Positions 1 to 5,567 are shown, counted from the stretch's first letter. The stretch: DNA of 5,619 nt from RUG191 sp045642225 (GCA_045642225.1 JAZUIN010000029.1:1-5619); one strand, 5' to 3'. Made by a program: numbers and translations. The notes: generated from the sequence alone by a model not told the origin.

Positions 1-114
1 GCTTCCTTCGACTCAATATACGTAAGCGCAGGCAGAGTTGGACATCAAATAAAAATAGCTCCAGCAGATTTGCTGAAGCTAGTGAAGTATAGTTTTGCTG
101 ATGTGGTTATGTAG
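1..114 (+). CDS. C-terminal end of a YbaK/EbsC-family aminoacyl-tRNA deacylase (partial)
   Basis: Frame 1 is open from the window edge to a TAG stop at 112-114 and gives 37 residues. They contain the segment IYVSAGRVGHQIKIAPADLL followed by a terminal FADVV. This matches the usual C-terminus of the YbaK/EbsC family (I-Y-[IV]-S-x-G-[KR]-x-G-x-[DQ]-I-x-[IL]-x-P-x-D-L ... A-D-[IV]). Members of that family hydrolyse mischarged aminoacyl-tRNAs, for example Cys-tRNA(Pro), in the cytoplasm. The start and the catalytic lysine region lie outside the window, so the substrate cannot be assigned. The gene converges on the toxin-antitoxin module, with 44 nt between the two stop codons. It was recognised by motif memory only, and the fragment is short. 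Confidence 0.75.
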   Translation, partial: ASFDSIYVSAGRVGHQIKIAPADLLKLVKYSFADVVM

Positions 115-120
115 TATAAA

Positions 121-159
121 AAGAGGTCTATAGCTAATGCTCTCTTCGTTATATTTTTT
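121..159. terminator. Putative bidirectional rho-independent terminator between convergent genes
   Basis: AAGAG (121-125) pairs with CTCTT (142-146), and inside it AGC (132-134) pairs with GCT (139-141) around a TAAT loop, leaving a 6-nt bulge on one side. Read on the minus strand, the stem runs straight into TTTTTATA, a suitable T-tract for the toxin gene. Read on the plus strand, the T-run (154-159) starts 7 nt after the stem, which is weaker. The position between two converging stop codons supports the call, but the stem is short and AT-rich. Confidence 0.45.
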
Positions 160-734
160 CAATCCAATTCCATATACATTGGATCGTTTTCTACAATTTC
201 CATATTATTTTCTTTTTCCATAAATTCTATAAAGTCACTAAACATATTTCTTTCATAAAATCGCTTTGCTTTTTTGTCTGCATACAAAATAATATACCTT
301 GCTGTCGCTCTATTTTCAGCAATATCCCTACAATGTTTTATTATTTCGCACATTATGGAGTCACTCAAATAATAATGGTCTTCTGGATTATCACTTCCCT
401 TAGAAAAAGCATCCATATGCATTTTCTGATATCTTATATCAACCGCCAAAATATCTATTTTAATTGCAGGAACAATGTGAGTATAATTATCTACTCTCCA
501 TACAATTCCTGACGCTGCCAGCGAAAACACCGCAAGAATCTCCCCTGTATTCACATCCCATACTTTAAATGGCAATCCAACATCTGTATCAACTTTCCCT
601 TTCATGATAAGCCCTTCTTGTATGTATGCATCTAGCTTTTGATTTCCACATGAAAAAGCCTGAAGTTTAACTCTATCTTCAGGCTTAATCAAATCATATT
701 TATACTCTACTTCTTCTCCGTATAAGTACTTCAT
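159..734 (-). CDS. GNAT-family acetyltransferase, toxin-like component of a TA module
   Basis: This 191-residue protein has the order typical of TacT/AtaT-like GNAT toxins. It has an N-terminal F-x-CGN-x-x-LD-x-Y motif (residues 27-37), a core strand PAIKIDILAVDIRYQ (89-103), a helix ending in a Y-I-[IL]-L-Y strand (147-151), the A-x-RFYERNMF segment with Tyr160 (156-165), and a terminal DPMYMEL (184-190). Family toxins acetylate aminoacyl-tRNAs and stop translation; that role is inferred here. The acetyl-CoA pyrophosphate loop, normally R/Q-x-x-G-x-G/A, reads RYQKMHMD with neither glycine. The start ATG overlaps the antitoxin stop as ATGA and has only a weak, distant ribosome binding site, so translation is probably coupled. 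A chromosomal acetyltransferase with another substrate is the alternative. Confidence 0.75.
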   Translation of the reverse strand: MKYLYGEEVEYKYDLIKPEDRVKLQAFSCGNQKLDAYIQEGLIMKGKVDTDVGLPFKVWDVNTGEILAVFSLAASGIVWRVDNYTHIVPAIKIDILAVDIRYQKMHMDAFSKGSDNPEDHYYLSDSIMCEIIKHCRDIAENRATARYIILYADKKAKRFYERNMFSDFIEFMEKENNMEIVENDPMYMELD

Positions 735-889
735 TTATTATTAGATGCTACCTTATCAGCCTTAGCTTTTCTCGCTTCAAATCTACGAATAGCATCTGAA
801 CTAGTATTAACTTTTTTCGTCAAGAATTCAGAAGCCTTATGGTCACTTAAAACAAAAGCTCCATTAACAGGTTTTGAAATTGCTGCCAT
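731..889 (-). CDS. Small antitoxin-like protein upstream of the GNAT toxin
   Basis: The 52-residue protein starts MAAISKPVNGAFVLSDHKA and ends with a basic helix containing R-x-FEARKAKADK. It is highly charged, has no membrane segment, and overlaps the GNAT start by 4 nt (ATGA). Gene order (small basic gene first), overlap and partner type point to an antitoxin that neutralises the GNAT enzyme and probably binds its own promoter. I chose the ATG at 889 because AAAGGG (898-903) lies 8 nt before it. The longer in-frame start at 928 would add 13 poorly structured residues and lacks a convincing site. The inverted repeat at 941-975 is a candidate operator. The family was recognised by pattern only; I cannot name it. 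Confidence 0.65.
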   Translation of the reverse strand: MAAISKPVNGAFVLSDHKASEFLTKKVNTSSDAIRRFEARKAKADKVASNNK

Positions 890-897
890 AGTATCAT

Positions 898-903
898 CCC
901 TTT
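898..903 (-). promoter_or_regulatory. Ribosome binding site deciding the antitoxin start
   Basis: On the minus strand, AAAGGG stands 8 nt before the ATG at 889. The alternative in-frame ATG at 928 has only a loose AAAGAAG-like stretch upstream. This supports the 52-residue product over a 65-residue one. Confidence 0.55.
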
Positions 904-910
904 CTTTTGA

Positions 911-916
911 ATTATA
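911..916 (-). promoter_or_regulatory. Candidate -10 box for the toxin-antitoxin operon
   Basis: The minus strand reads TATAAT exactly at this position, preceded by AA. It would place the transcript start near 904, just upstream of the antitoxin ribosome binding site. No good -35 hexamer is found at 16-18 bp (the bases there read AGTTAT or AAGTTA), so the call is weak. If correct, the 941-975 inverted repeat would lie immediately upstream of the -35 position, and only the 889 start could be used. Confidence 0.3.
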
Positions 917-940
917 TTTGTCCTCCATACAAATAACTTC

Positions 941-975
941 TTTCTACAAATAATATCGGAAATCCTTTGTAGAAA
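941..975. repeat. Perfect 10-bp inverted repeat upstream of the antitoxin gene
   Basis: TTTCTACAAA (941-950) and TTTGTAGAAA (966-975) are exact reverse complements separated by 15 bp. The repeat lies 13 to 47 bp upstream of the longer antitoxin start and 52 to 86 bp upstream of the preferred one. Many antitoxins repress their own promoter through such dyads, so an autoregulatory operator is the most likely reading. No T-tract follows either arm, so it is not a terminator. Confidence 0.55.
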
Positions 976-1002
976 TTAATATCTGTATATTGGGCCTCTT
1001 CC

Positions 1003-1017
1003 GTACAGTAACTGTAC
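1003..1017. repeat. 15-bp palindrome GTACAGTAACTGTAC
   Basis: It has 7-bp perfect arms around a single central base. The TACA...TGTA half-sites resemble those bound by BlaI/MecI/CopY-type winged-helix repressors, but no such regulator is in the window, so the protein that would bind it is unknown. The arms would leave only one base between them in RNA, which favours a DNA-level role. Confidence 0.5.
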
Positions 1018-1022
1018 CACAT

Positions 1023-1039
1023 TTGTTTTCCGAAAACAA
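1023..1039. repeat. 17-bp palindrome TTGTTTTCCGAAAACAA
   Basis: It has 8-bp perfect arms around one central base and lies 5 bp from the previous palindrome. Its centre (1031) is 21 bp from that palindrome's centre (1010). With one central base it would make a poor RNA hairpin, so a protein-binding DNA site is more plausible. Confidence 0.5.
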
Positions 1040-1044
1040 CGGAT

Positions 1045-1080
1045 TTTCTGCAATATCCTAAATCAAGAATATAGCAGAAA
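1045..1080. repeat. 12-bp inverted repeat with one mismatch
   Basis: TTTCTGC plus AATAT (1045-1056) pairs with its mirror, ending in GCAGAAA (1069-1080), with one A-A mismatch and a 12-nt loop. No T-run follows on either strand, so it does not look like a terminator. It completes a run of adjacent dyads. Confidence 0.45.
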
Positions 1081-1244
1081 CTTAAAGGAATTTACAATAA
1101 CCATAACTCATGCAAAGTATAGTCATTCACTAAACACTCATTTTCAGATATTTATCCTGTTTACTTGACAAGAAGCATATCACCGAGTTGAACGCTGTTT
1201 TTATTAATATTTACCTTCCTCTCTATATACAGTATAAATATTTA

Positions 1245-2387
1245 CTAACCCACATAATTAAAATCCAACTGCAATTCTAATAAATCTGCATTGTTGGACT
1301 CCGTATTCAAATCAATATATTTTTCTCCATCAGACATATATACACCTAAATACATTATATTTCCGAATTCATCAACATAAGTCAAAAGATAATCGTAATC
1401 CCAATTATCCCAATCAGTACTATAATTAACATAGTTCAATGTATATGAATTGGTTTTTTCAGAATAATAATCTGTAATTTCAGCTTCAGCTACAGATAGT
1501 CCATCAGCATAAGGAAATGAACTAATTGAAATTGCATAATTTGTTCCTTCATAATATCCTGCATATTGTTGTAATTTTAACAAATCTATCTCAGGTTCTT
1601 CATCCGATAAATAATCTATAGAATCTGAATTTTCACTATATGTTAGATTTTGCATCTGATTTTCGTAGATTGCATTGTAATTCGATACATCATTGGGTGT
1701 AGCAAATCTATAAAATCCAGAAAAATCTTCATTTTCATCAACTAAATAGCAAGTAAATCCCTTATTTATAGCATCTGTTAAATCAAGGTAATTATTCTCA
1801 TTCTTAACGTCATGATATATTACAACATCATCAGAACACTTAAAATCATAATAATAATATTGAATAGGAATCATTTCATCCGTTGCATCCGCAAAACATA
1901 TACGATAAGTAGCATCATCTATGTCCGAAAACCAAACTTTAGCATATACTACTCTAGAGTCGGACTCAAGTACATAAGATTTTTCACTAACAACCAACTG
2001 TGACAAATCATCAAAAGAACTATTAAAATCCATCTGTAACAATGCTGTTTTCTTCATTTCCTCATCTGATTTTTTTTGTTGCTCTTGCTTATTATAATTT
2101 ATTCCTATTGACGCTGTTACAATTGCAAATACACCGAATACACCAATAATAATTAATCTAATAGTTGGATTACTACTCTTAGCCCCCAAAATCAATCCTA
2201 AGAGAATTATAATACCACATGCCAACCACCAATACTTAATTGTAAAAGCAGTCATTATTATAGAAAAAATACCTGCACCAAGTATTTCTCCAAAAATTGC
2301 TTTTTGAAAATTCAGATACCAAATATCAAACATTGCATGATATATAACAAGTCCAAGAATAAAGAATAAAATAAAAAATACCTTCAT
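1245..2387 (-). CDS. Membrane protein with acidic beta-rich C-terminal domain, function unknown
   Basis: I do not recognise this 380-residue protein. Residues 1-98 hold about four hydrophobic segments (roughly 3-18, 32-50, 53-68 and 76-96) with no cleavable signal peptide evident. A charged linker follows (KQEQQKKSDEEMKK, 100-113), then about 265 residues that are strongly acidic and rich in Tyr and Asn, including a run of four tyrosines (177-180). With an even number of helices both ends would be on the same side; which side cannot be settled by eye. The part from 268 on (LLKLQQYAGYYEG ...) reads as alternating strands, possibly a small beta-barrel. GGGG lies 9 nt before the ATG. It is the last gene of the operon, 55 nt after the coiled-coil gene. 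Confidence 0.7.
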   Translation of the reverse strand: MKVFFILFFILGLVIYHAMFDIWYLNFQKAIFGEILGAGIFSIIMTAFTIKYWWLACGIIILLGLILGAKSSNPTIRLIIIGVFGVFAIVTASIGINYNKQEQQKKSDEEMKKTALLQMDFNSSFDDLSQLVVSEKSYVLESDSRVVYAKVWFSDIDDATYRICFADATDEMIPIQYYYYDFKCSDDVVIYHDVKNENNYLDLTDAINKGFTCYLVDENEDFSGFYRFATPNDVSNYNAIYENQMQNLTYSENSDSIDYLSDEEPEIDLLKLQQYAGYYEGTNYAISISSFPYADGLSVAEAEITDYYSEKTNSYTLNYVNYSTDWDNWDYDYLLTYVDEFGNIMYLGVYMSDGEKYIDLNTESNNADLLELQLDFNYVG

Positions 2388-2442
2388 ATCATTCTACCCC
2401 ATAAATTTACAGTCAAGAGCTAAATTTGTTATTTATTAAGAA

Positions 2443-3081
2443 TTACTGAAAAGAAACTATAATAATCACTATAAAAGCAATAATAGCTAATGCACTAAGT
2501 ATTATTCCCGCTATTGATCCTTTACGCATTTTTCCAGCCTTTTTTCCTTTAAATGCGAAAACAATTCCAAGAATCTCTGGTACAATAAATATGCCACCTG
2601 TTAAAAGCGATACTATGCCTAATATTAGCGATATTACAGACATAGCTTTACCTTCATTTTCTATTTTTTTAAGTCTAACCTCCTCAGCTTTTTTTCGCTC
2701 TATCGCTTCCTGTTCAGCCCTTTTTTTAGCAAGTCTTTCACATTCAGCCTTCTCCGCTTCAATCCTTTTTGCCTCTTGACGTTCTACTTCAGCCTTCTTC
2801 TGCTCGATTTCTAGATTTAATTCATGTCGTCTTTTTTCAGCCTCAAACTCTAATTCTTGCTTTCTTTTCAATGCTTCAAATTCTAAGTCTTGCCTTCTCT
2901 TAGCAGCTTCAAATTCCAGATCTTGAATTTTTTTTGACTCTTTATAATTTGATTGTTCTACTAATTCATTAACAATTTCTTCCTCACTGATATTTTGAAC
3001 ATTATCATCTTCATTCTTAGAACCACACTCAGGGCAAAATACTCCTACATTAAACTCTGCACCACAATTTCTACACTTCAT
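2443..3081 (-). CDS. Zinc-ribbon, coiled-coil, two-helix membrane protein
   Basis: The 212-residue protein has three clear parts. Residues 3-19 are a zinc ribbon (C3-x2-C6 ... C16-x2-C19). Residues about 45-140 are an unbroken charged coiled coil that begins with four 11-residue repeats of the form Q-[DE]-LEFEA-x-KR-[RK] (53-96). Residues 146-175 and 188-210 are two hydrophobic helices joined by FKGKKAGKMRKGS, resembling DUF4190-type membrane domains. It is therefore probably anchored in the membrane by its C-terminus, with the ribbon and coil reaching into the cytoplasm as a tether or scaffold (inference). GAGGAG lies 7 nt before the ATG and overlaps the stop of the upstream gene, giving likely translational coupling. 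No enzyme motif is seen. Confidence 0.8.
   Translation of the reverse strand: MKCRNCGAEFNVGVFCPECGSKNEDDNVQNISEEEIVNELVEQSNYKESKKIQDLEFEAAKRRQDLEFEALKRKQELEFEAEKRRHELNLEIEQKKAEVERQEAKRIEAEKAECERLAKKRAEQEAIERKKAEEVRLKKIENEGKAMSVISLILGIVSLLTGGIFIVPEILGIVFAFKGKKAGKMRKGSIAGIILSALAIIAFIVIIIVSFQ
2794..2925 (-). repeat. Four tandem 33-bp coding repeats (11-residue units)
   Basis: Within the coiled-coil gene, four consecutive 11-codon units encode QDLEFEAAKRR, QDLEFEALKRK, QELEFEAEKRR and the more diverged HELNLEIEQKK. The first three are also visibly similar as DNA (a recurring plus-strand gcttcaaattc). They are imperfect, so the array is likely old and under protein-level selection. Confidence 0.75.
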
Positions 3082-3092
3082 TTAATATCTCC

Positions 3093-5129
3093 TCACTTAT
3101 AATTATTTTCTTTACCACAAAAATTACAAAACTTAGCAACTCTTAATATTTCATTACCACAAAAAGGGCAAAACATTTTTGTTTTCACTGGCTGACTAAG
3201 TAAATTCTCAATAGCAGCCTTACTGCTTTTCAAATCACTACCTGTTTTTTCTCTGTAATAGCTAATAGCTTGTAACTTAGTCTCCATCGTGAAATTATTA
3301 AGAATATAGTTATTAATATCTTCTATTGACAATTTGCTTTCTTCAATGCAATTAGGACTCTTAACACTACATTCACTATTTTCGCAGATGATTTCATTCC
3401 GATTATATGCATTTATAATATTTAATATCGCATTTAATCTAATTAGAATTTCAACTCTACTCGCTTCCTCAATAGGAATTGTAAACTCAGAACTACAAGT
3501 TTTACCTATTAATCTAATCTTGTTTCCGTTTTCCAAACAAAAAAGGTTAGCATCTTTTATATCTATTGCAATGTGCTTCTTGGCTAGCAAATGGTCAAAT
3601 ATCATTACTCTAGTTGATGTAAAGCATATAGCTTGATTTATACCCGAGTAAAAGATACAAAGTATTTTTTCACCATTATTCATAGGAATTATTTTTTTAA
3701 CTTGATTAGAACGCTTCTCAAAATCTGATTTATTGCCTTCAAAAAGAAACATATCGCAAACTTTTGAATCAAGATTATTTACACGTATCAATTCCCCTAT
3801 AATTGAACAATTATAATATATGCTTTGAATATCTCTTAATATGTCAATTGCCTTATACAAAATCTGATAGTGATATATATTTAAAAATTCATACTTGTCT
3901 AAATGAATCTTAATATCCATGTATACAATTTCATCTAATAAATCAACTGTACTAACATCGTGATATAATTGTTCAAGCTCTAATGCAGCTTTAAAAAGTT
4001 CTTCTTTTCCTCCAAAGTCACACCCCATAAATGTATGCGCAATGGATTCAACTGTATATCTTAACTTATGTAATTCAGGCAATCTTTTTATTGCTAAATC
4101 CTCATCCCATTCTGTTTCCTTTAGTTCCTTTTCTATCATCTCGACTTTAGCATATATATTATTGATTGCCTTATATGGGGTAAGTGAAAAAAGTTCAAAC
4201 TGATCTATATAATTTAAAGTAAACGAAATTTTTTCATTTATAGAGTCCTTAATTATTCCTGAGACATCAATTCCAAAATGACTCGCCATCTTATCTGCAT
4301 TATGTCTTTCTTCCGGAAAATTAATAATTATAAATTCATATGCTGCTGTGCATAAAACATTTAAATTTAACGCTTGAATTAATGCTCGTTTTTGCTCTTC
4401 TTTATTAAGATGCTTTAGACTATCTATTATTGCATCAGATTTTAATTCATCCTCAATAGATATAACTTGGCATTTAACATCAGAATCATGGTTTAAAATC
4501 TGTATAACAGACGCCTGCATATCATATATAGTCATTTGTATCATCTTCGATAGACTAACAATAGTCTCATTTGATTTAATAACACTATTCATTTCACTTG
4601 TAGCCATACTACTAGTTGCCGCATTGCCAATTCCGTTAATAATTGAATGACCTAACCCCGTTGTAGCATTAATAAGTCCAGCTTCCATACTGCCCTTTAC
4701 ATATCCTGAAAGTCCAAAACCAAATCCAAGAGCTTTGCTACGATTTTGTTTTCTTAACTCACGATATTCAATATCAGCATTAGCCTTCCCCTCAATATTC
4801 CCAAGTCTTTCAGAAATATCTAATATGACCTTTTCAATATATCTAGATTCAAATCCTTGATTATAGAAATAATCTTCAGAGACAGTATAAACACCATTTT
4901 TTCGTAAATAGTTTACCGACTGATTACTCGCATTTCTTAATATTCTTCTCAATATATCGCAAGTATCTTGCTCCCAATTATTAGGATCAGGGTAATTACG
5001 TGTATAGTCATCCAAAAAGCTATTAACAGCTTTTTCTCTAATTGAAGAAAAATAATTTGCAACAACAACAAAATTTTCTTGTTGTTGAGTAATTATAAAA
5101 GTATTTCCTAAAACAACAAATTCTGACAT
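3093..5129 (-). CDS. Large multidomain protein with PH-like, bL12-C-like and zinc-ribbon parts
   Basis: I do not recognise the 678-residue protein as a whole. Residues 1-130 are mixed and mostly helical. Residues 131-170 are glycine-, alanine- and serine-rich with ten glycines, like a flexible or membrane-inserting hairpin. Residues 180-470 are mostly helical. Residues about 480-566 (GEKILCIFY ... ICFTSTRVMIFD ... FTIPIEEASRVEILI) fit bacterial PH-like (bPH/YokE-type) domains. Residues 614-644 (METKLQAISYYREKTGSDLK ...) resemble the C-terminal domain of ribosomal protein bL12. Residues 654-671 are a zinc ribbon (CPFC ... CNFC). There is no signal peptide, Walker motif or nuclease motif. The ATG has AGGAG 9 nt upstream. 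It is the first gene of the operon, divergent from the XRE gene, and its stop overlaps the next ribosome binding site. Confidence 0.75.
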   Translation of the reverse strand: MSEFVVLGNTFIITQQQENFVVVANYFSSIREKAVNSFLDDYTRNYPDPNNWEQDTCDILRRILRNASNQSVNYLRKNGVYTVSEDYFYNQGFESRYIEKVILDISERLGNIEGKANADIEYRELRKQNRSKALGFGFGLSGYVKGSMEAGLINATTGLGHSIINGIGNAATSSMATSEMNSVIKSNETIVSLSKMIQMTIYDMQASVIQILNHDSDVKCQVISIEDELKSDAIIDSLKHLNKEEQKRALIQALNLNVLCTAAYEFIIINFPEERHNADKMASHFGIDVSGIIKDSINEKISFTLNYIDQFELFSLTPYKAINNIYAKVEMIEKELKETEWDEDLAIKRLPELHKLRYTVESIAHTFMGCDFGGKEELFKAALELEQLYHDVSTVDLLDEIVYMDIKIHLDKYEFLNIYHYQILYKAIDILRDIQSIYYNCSIIGELIRVNNLDSKVCDMFLFEGNKSDFEKRSNQVKKIIPMNNGEKILCIFYSGINQAICFTSTRVMIFDHLLAKKHIAIDIKDANLFCLENGNKIRLIGKTCSSEFTIPIEEASRVEILIRLNAILNIINAYNRNEIICENSECSVKSPNCIEESKLSIEDINNYILNNFTMETKLQAISYYREKTGSDLKSSKAAIENLLSQPVKTKMFCPFCGNEILRVAKFCNFCGKENNYK

Positions 5130-5156
5130 AAGTAATCACTCCTAGAAATGCATAAT

Positions 5157-5162
5157 ATTATA
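5157..5162 (-). promoter_or_regulatory. Second candidate -10 box for the three-gene operon
   Basis: An exact TATAAT on the minus strand lies closer to the gene than the main promoter. The -35 position at 17 bp (5180-5185) reads AGTTAT, a poor match, so this is the weaker alternative. Confidence 0.3.
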
Positions 5163-5174
5163 TCGAATGTGTAG

Positions 5175-5203
5175 ATTATATAACTTTCATATGAGTTATT
5201 CAA
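5175..5203 (-). promoter_or_regulatory. Promoter of the three-gene operon
   Basis: On the minus strand, TTGAAT (5203-5198) and TATAAT (5180-5175) are separated by exactly 17 bp, close to the sigma-A consensus. The expected start near 5168 gives a leader of about 40 nt containing AGGAG (5139-5143) before the ATG at 5129. Confidence 0.7.
5180..5199. promoter_or_regulatory. Candidate operator dyad ATAACT-N8-AGTTAT
   Basis: The 6-bp perfect arms at 5180-5185 and 5194-5199 span the spacer between -35 and -10 of the operon promoter. GAGTT at 5193-5197 also recurs at 5204-5208, 11 bp away. A repressor bound here would block the operon and would reach the -35 region of the divergent XRE promoter. 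The XRE protein is the obvious candidate, by position only. Confidence 0.45.
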
Positions 5204-5224
5204 GAGTTCTCCTTTACATATAAT
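5196..5224 (+). promoter_or_regulatory. Promoter of the XRE regulator gene
   Basis: TATAAT at 5219-5224 is an exact -10 box. At 17 bp upstream the -35 position (5196-5201) reads TTATTC, a weak match that overlaps the -35 of the opposing promoter. The transcript would start near 5231, leaving a leader of about 20 nt with AAGGGAGA (5233-5240) before the ATG. Confidence 0.5.
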
Positions 5225-5250
5225 TTATTTTTAAGGGAGATATCTACAAT

Positions 5251-5472
5251 ATGATAAGACTAAGAATCGATGAAATTTTAACTGAACAAGGAAAAAGTAA
5301 GTACTGGTTATATAAGCAAATGGAACCAATGAGTTATCAAAATTTAAATAAAATTTATAAAAATGAAACTACAAGTATTAAATTTGATATTTTAGAAAAA
5401 CTAAAAAAAGTTCTTGATGTTTCATATGATGAGTTAATTGATGATACATATATTGAAAATATAGAGCCTTAA
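5251..5472 (+). CDS. XRE/Cro-CI-type helix-turn-helix transcriptional regulator
   Basis: The 73-residue protein is a single HTH domain. It has MIRLRIDEILTEQGKSKYWL (helix 1 and entry to helix 2), YKQMEPMSYQNLNKIYKNET (turn and recognition helix), IKFDILEKLKKVLDVS (helices 4 and 5) and a short YDELIDD tail. The last part is the L-x-K-[IL]-x-x-x-L-x-[VC]-[ST]-x-x-[DE]-L signature of small Cro/CI-like proteins. There is no protease or sensor domain, so it is probably a plain DNA-binding repressor, likely dimeric. GGGAG lies about 11 nt before the ATG. Divergent placement and overlapping promoters suggest it controls the neighbouring three-gene operon and itself. Confidence 0.9.
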   Translation: MIRLRIDEILTEQGKSKYWLYKQMEPMSYQNLNKIYKNETTSIKFDILEKLKKVLDVSYDELIDDTYIENIEP

Positions 5473-5507
5473 ACGACTACTTGACCACTTTTAACAGTGC
5501 GTGAGAA

Positions 5508-5551
5508 GTTGCGGTCGTCCAGTGGACGACTCTGCCGCAGGCAGAAGCAAC
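5508..5551. other. Perfect three-way-junction fold in a GC-rich tail
   Basis: GTTGC (5508-5512) pairs with GCAAC (5547-5551) and encloses two adjacent perfect hairpins: GTCGTCC/GGACGAC (5514-5530, loop AGT) and TCTGCC/GGCAGA (5531-5545, loop GCA). Only one base on each side of the junction (5513 and 5546) is unpaired. An alternative outer pairing, CGGTCG (5512-5517) with CGACCG (5551-5556), excludes the first outer stem and hairpin. No T-tract follows. A structured RNA, a relaxase or replication recognition site, or part of a leader of a gene beyond the window are all possible. Confidence 0.55.
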
Positions 5552-5567
5552 GACCGAGCCAGCAGGC

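Larger units (their letters stand above)
929..1244. other. 316-bp gene-free region rich in inverted repeats
   Basis: No coding region of convincing length is seen on either strand. The region separates the end of the three-gene operon (TAG at 1245-1247) from the antitoxin gene, both reading leftwards. Its left half holds four inverted repeats (941-975, 1003-1017, 1023-1039, 1045-1080), listed separately. Its right half (1081-1244) is AT-rich. It contains a consensus-like TTGACA on the plus strand (1165-1170) with no matching -10, and a 10-bp palindrome, TAAATATTTA, at 1235-1244. There is no clear rho-independent terminator for the operon, so read-through into the toxin-antitoxin genes is possible. 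Confidence 0.6.

Noticed and set aside
890..928. N-terminal extension of the antitoxin from the ATG at 928
   Set aside because: The ATG at 889 has a well-spaced AAAGGG, the conserved-looking part begins there, and a TATAAT lies within the extension.
1165..1170. Plus-strand TTGACA as a promoter -35
   Set aside because: There is no -10 hexamer at 16-18 bp and no plus-strand gene downstream.
1812..2003. 63-codon plus-strand reading frame
   Set aside because: It is antisense to the 380-residue gene, has an Ile/Arg-rich low-complexity product, and shows no ribosome binding site; it is a shadow of the AT-rich gene.
2403..2427. AAATTTA...TAAATTT inverted repeat between the last two operon genes
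   Set aside because: The 7-bp stem is made only of A and T with no T-tract after it, so it is too weak to call a terminator and does not break the operon.
2591..2779. 62-codon plus-strand reading frame
   Set aside because: It is the complement of the Lys/Glu coiled-coil region, which gives an artificial Ser/Phe/Ala/Leu-rich product.
3334..3636. 100-codon plus-strand reading frame
   Set aside because: It lies fully inside the well-supported 678-residue gene on the other strand and has no family features or ribosome binding site.
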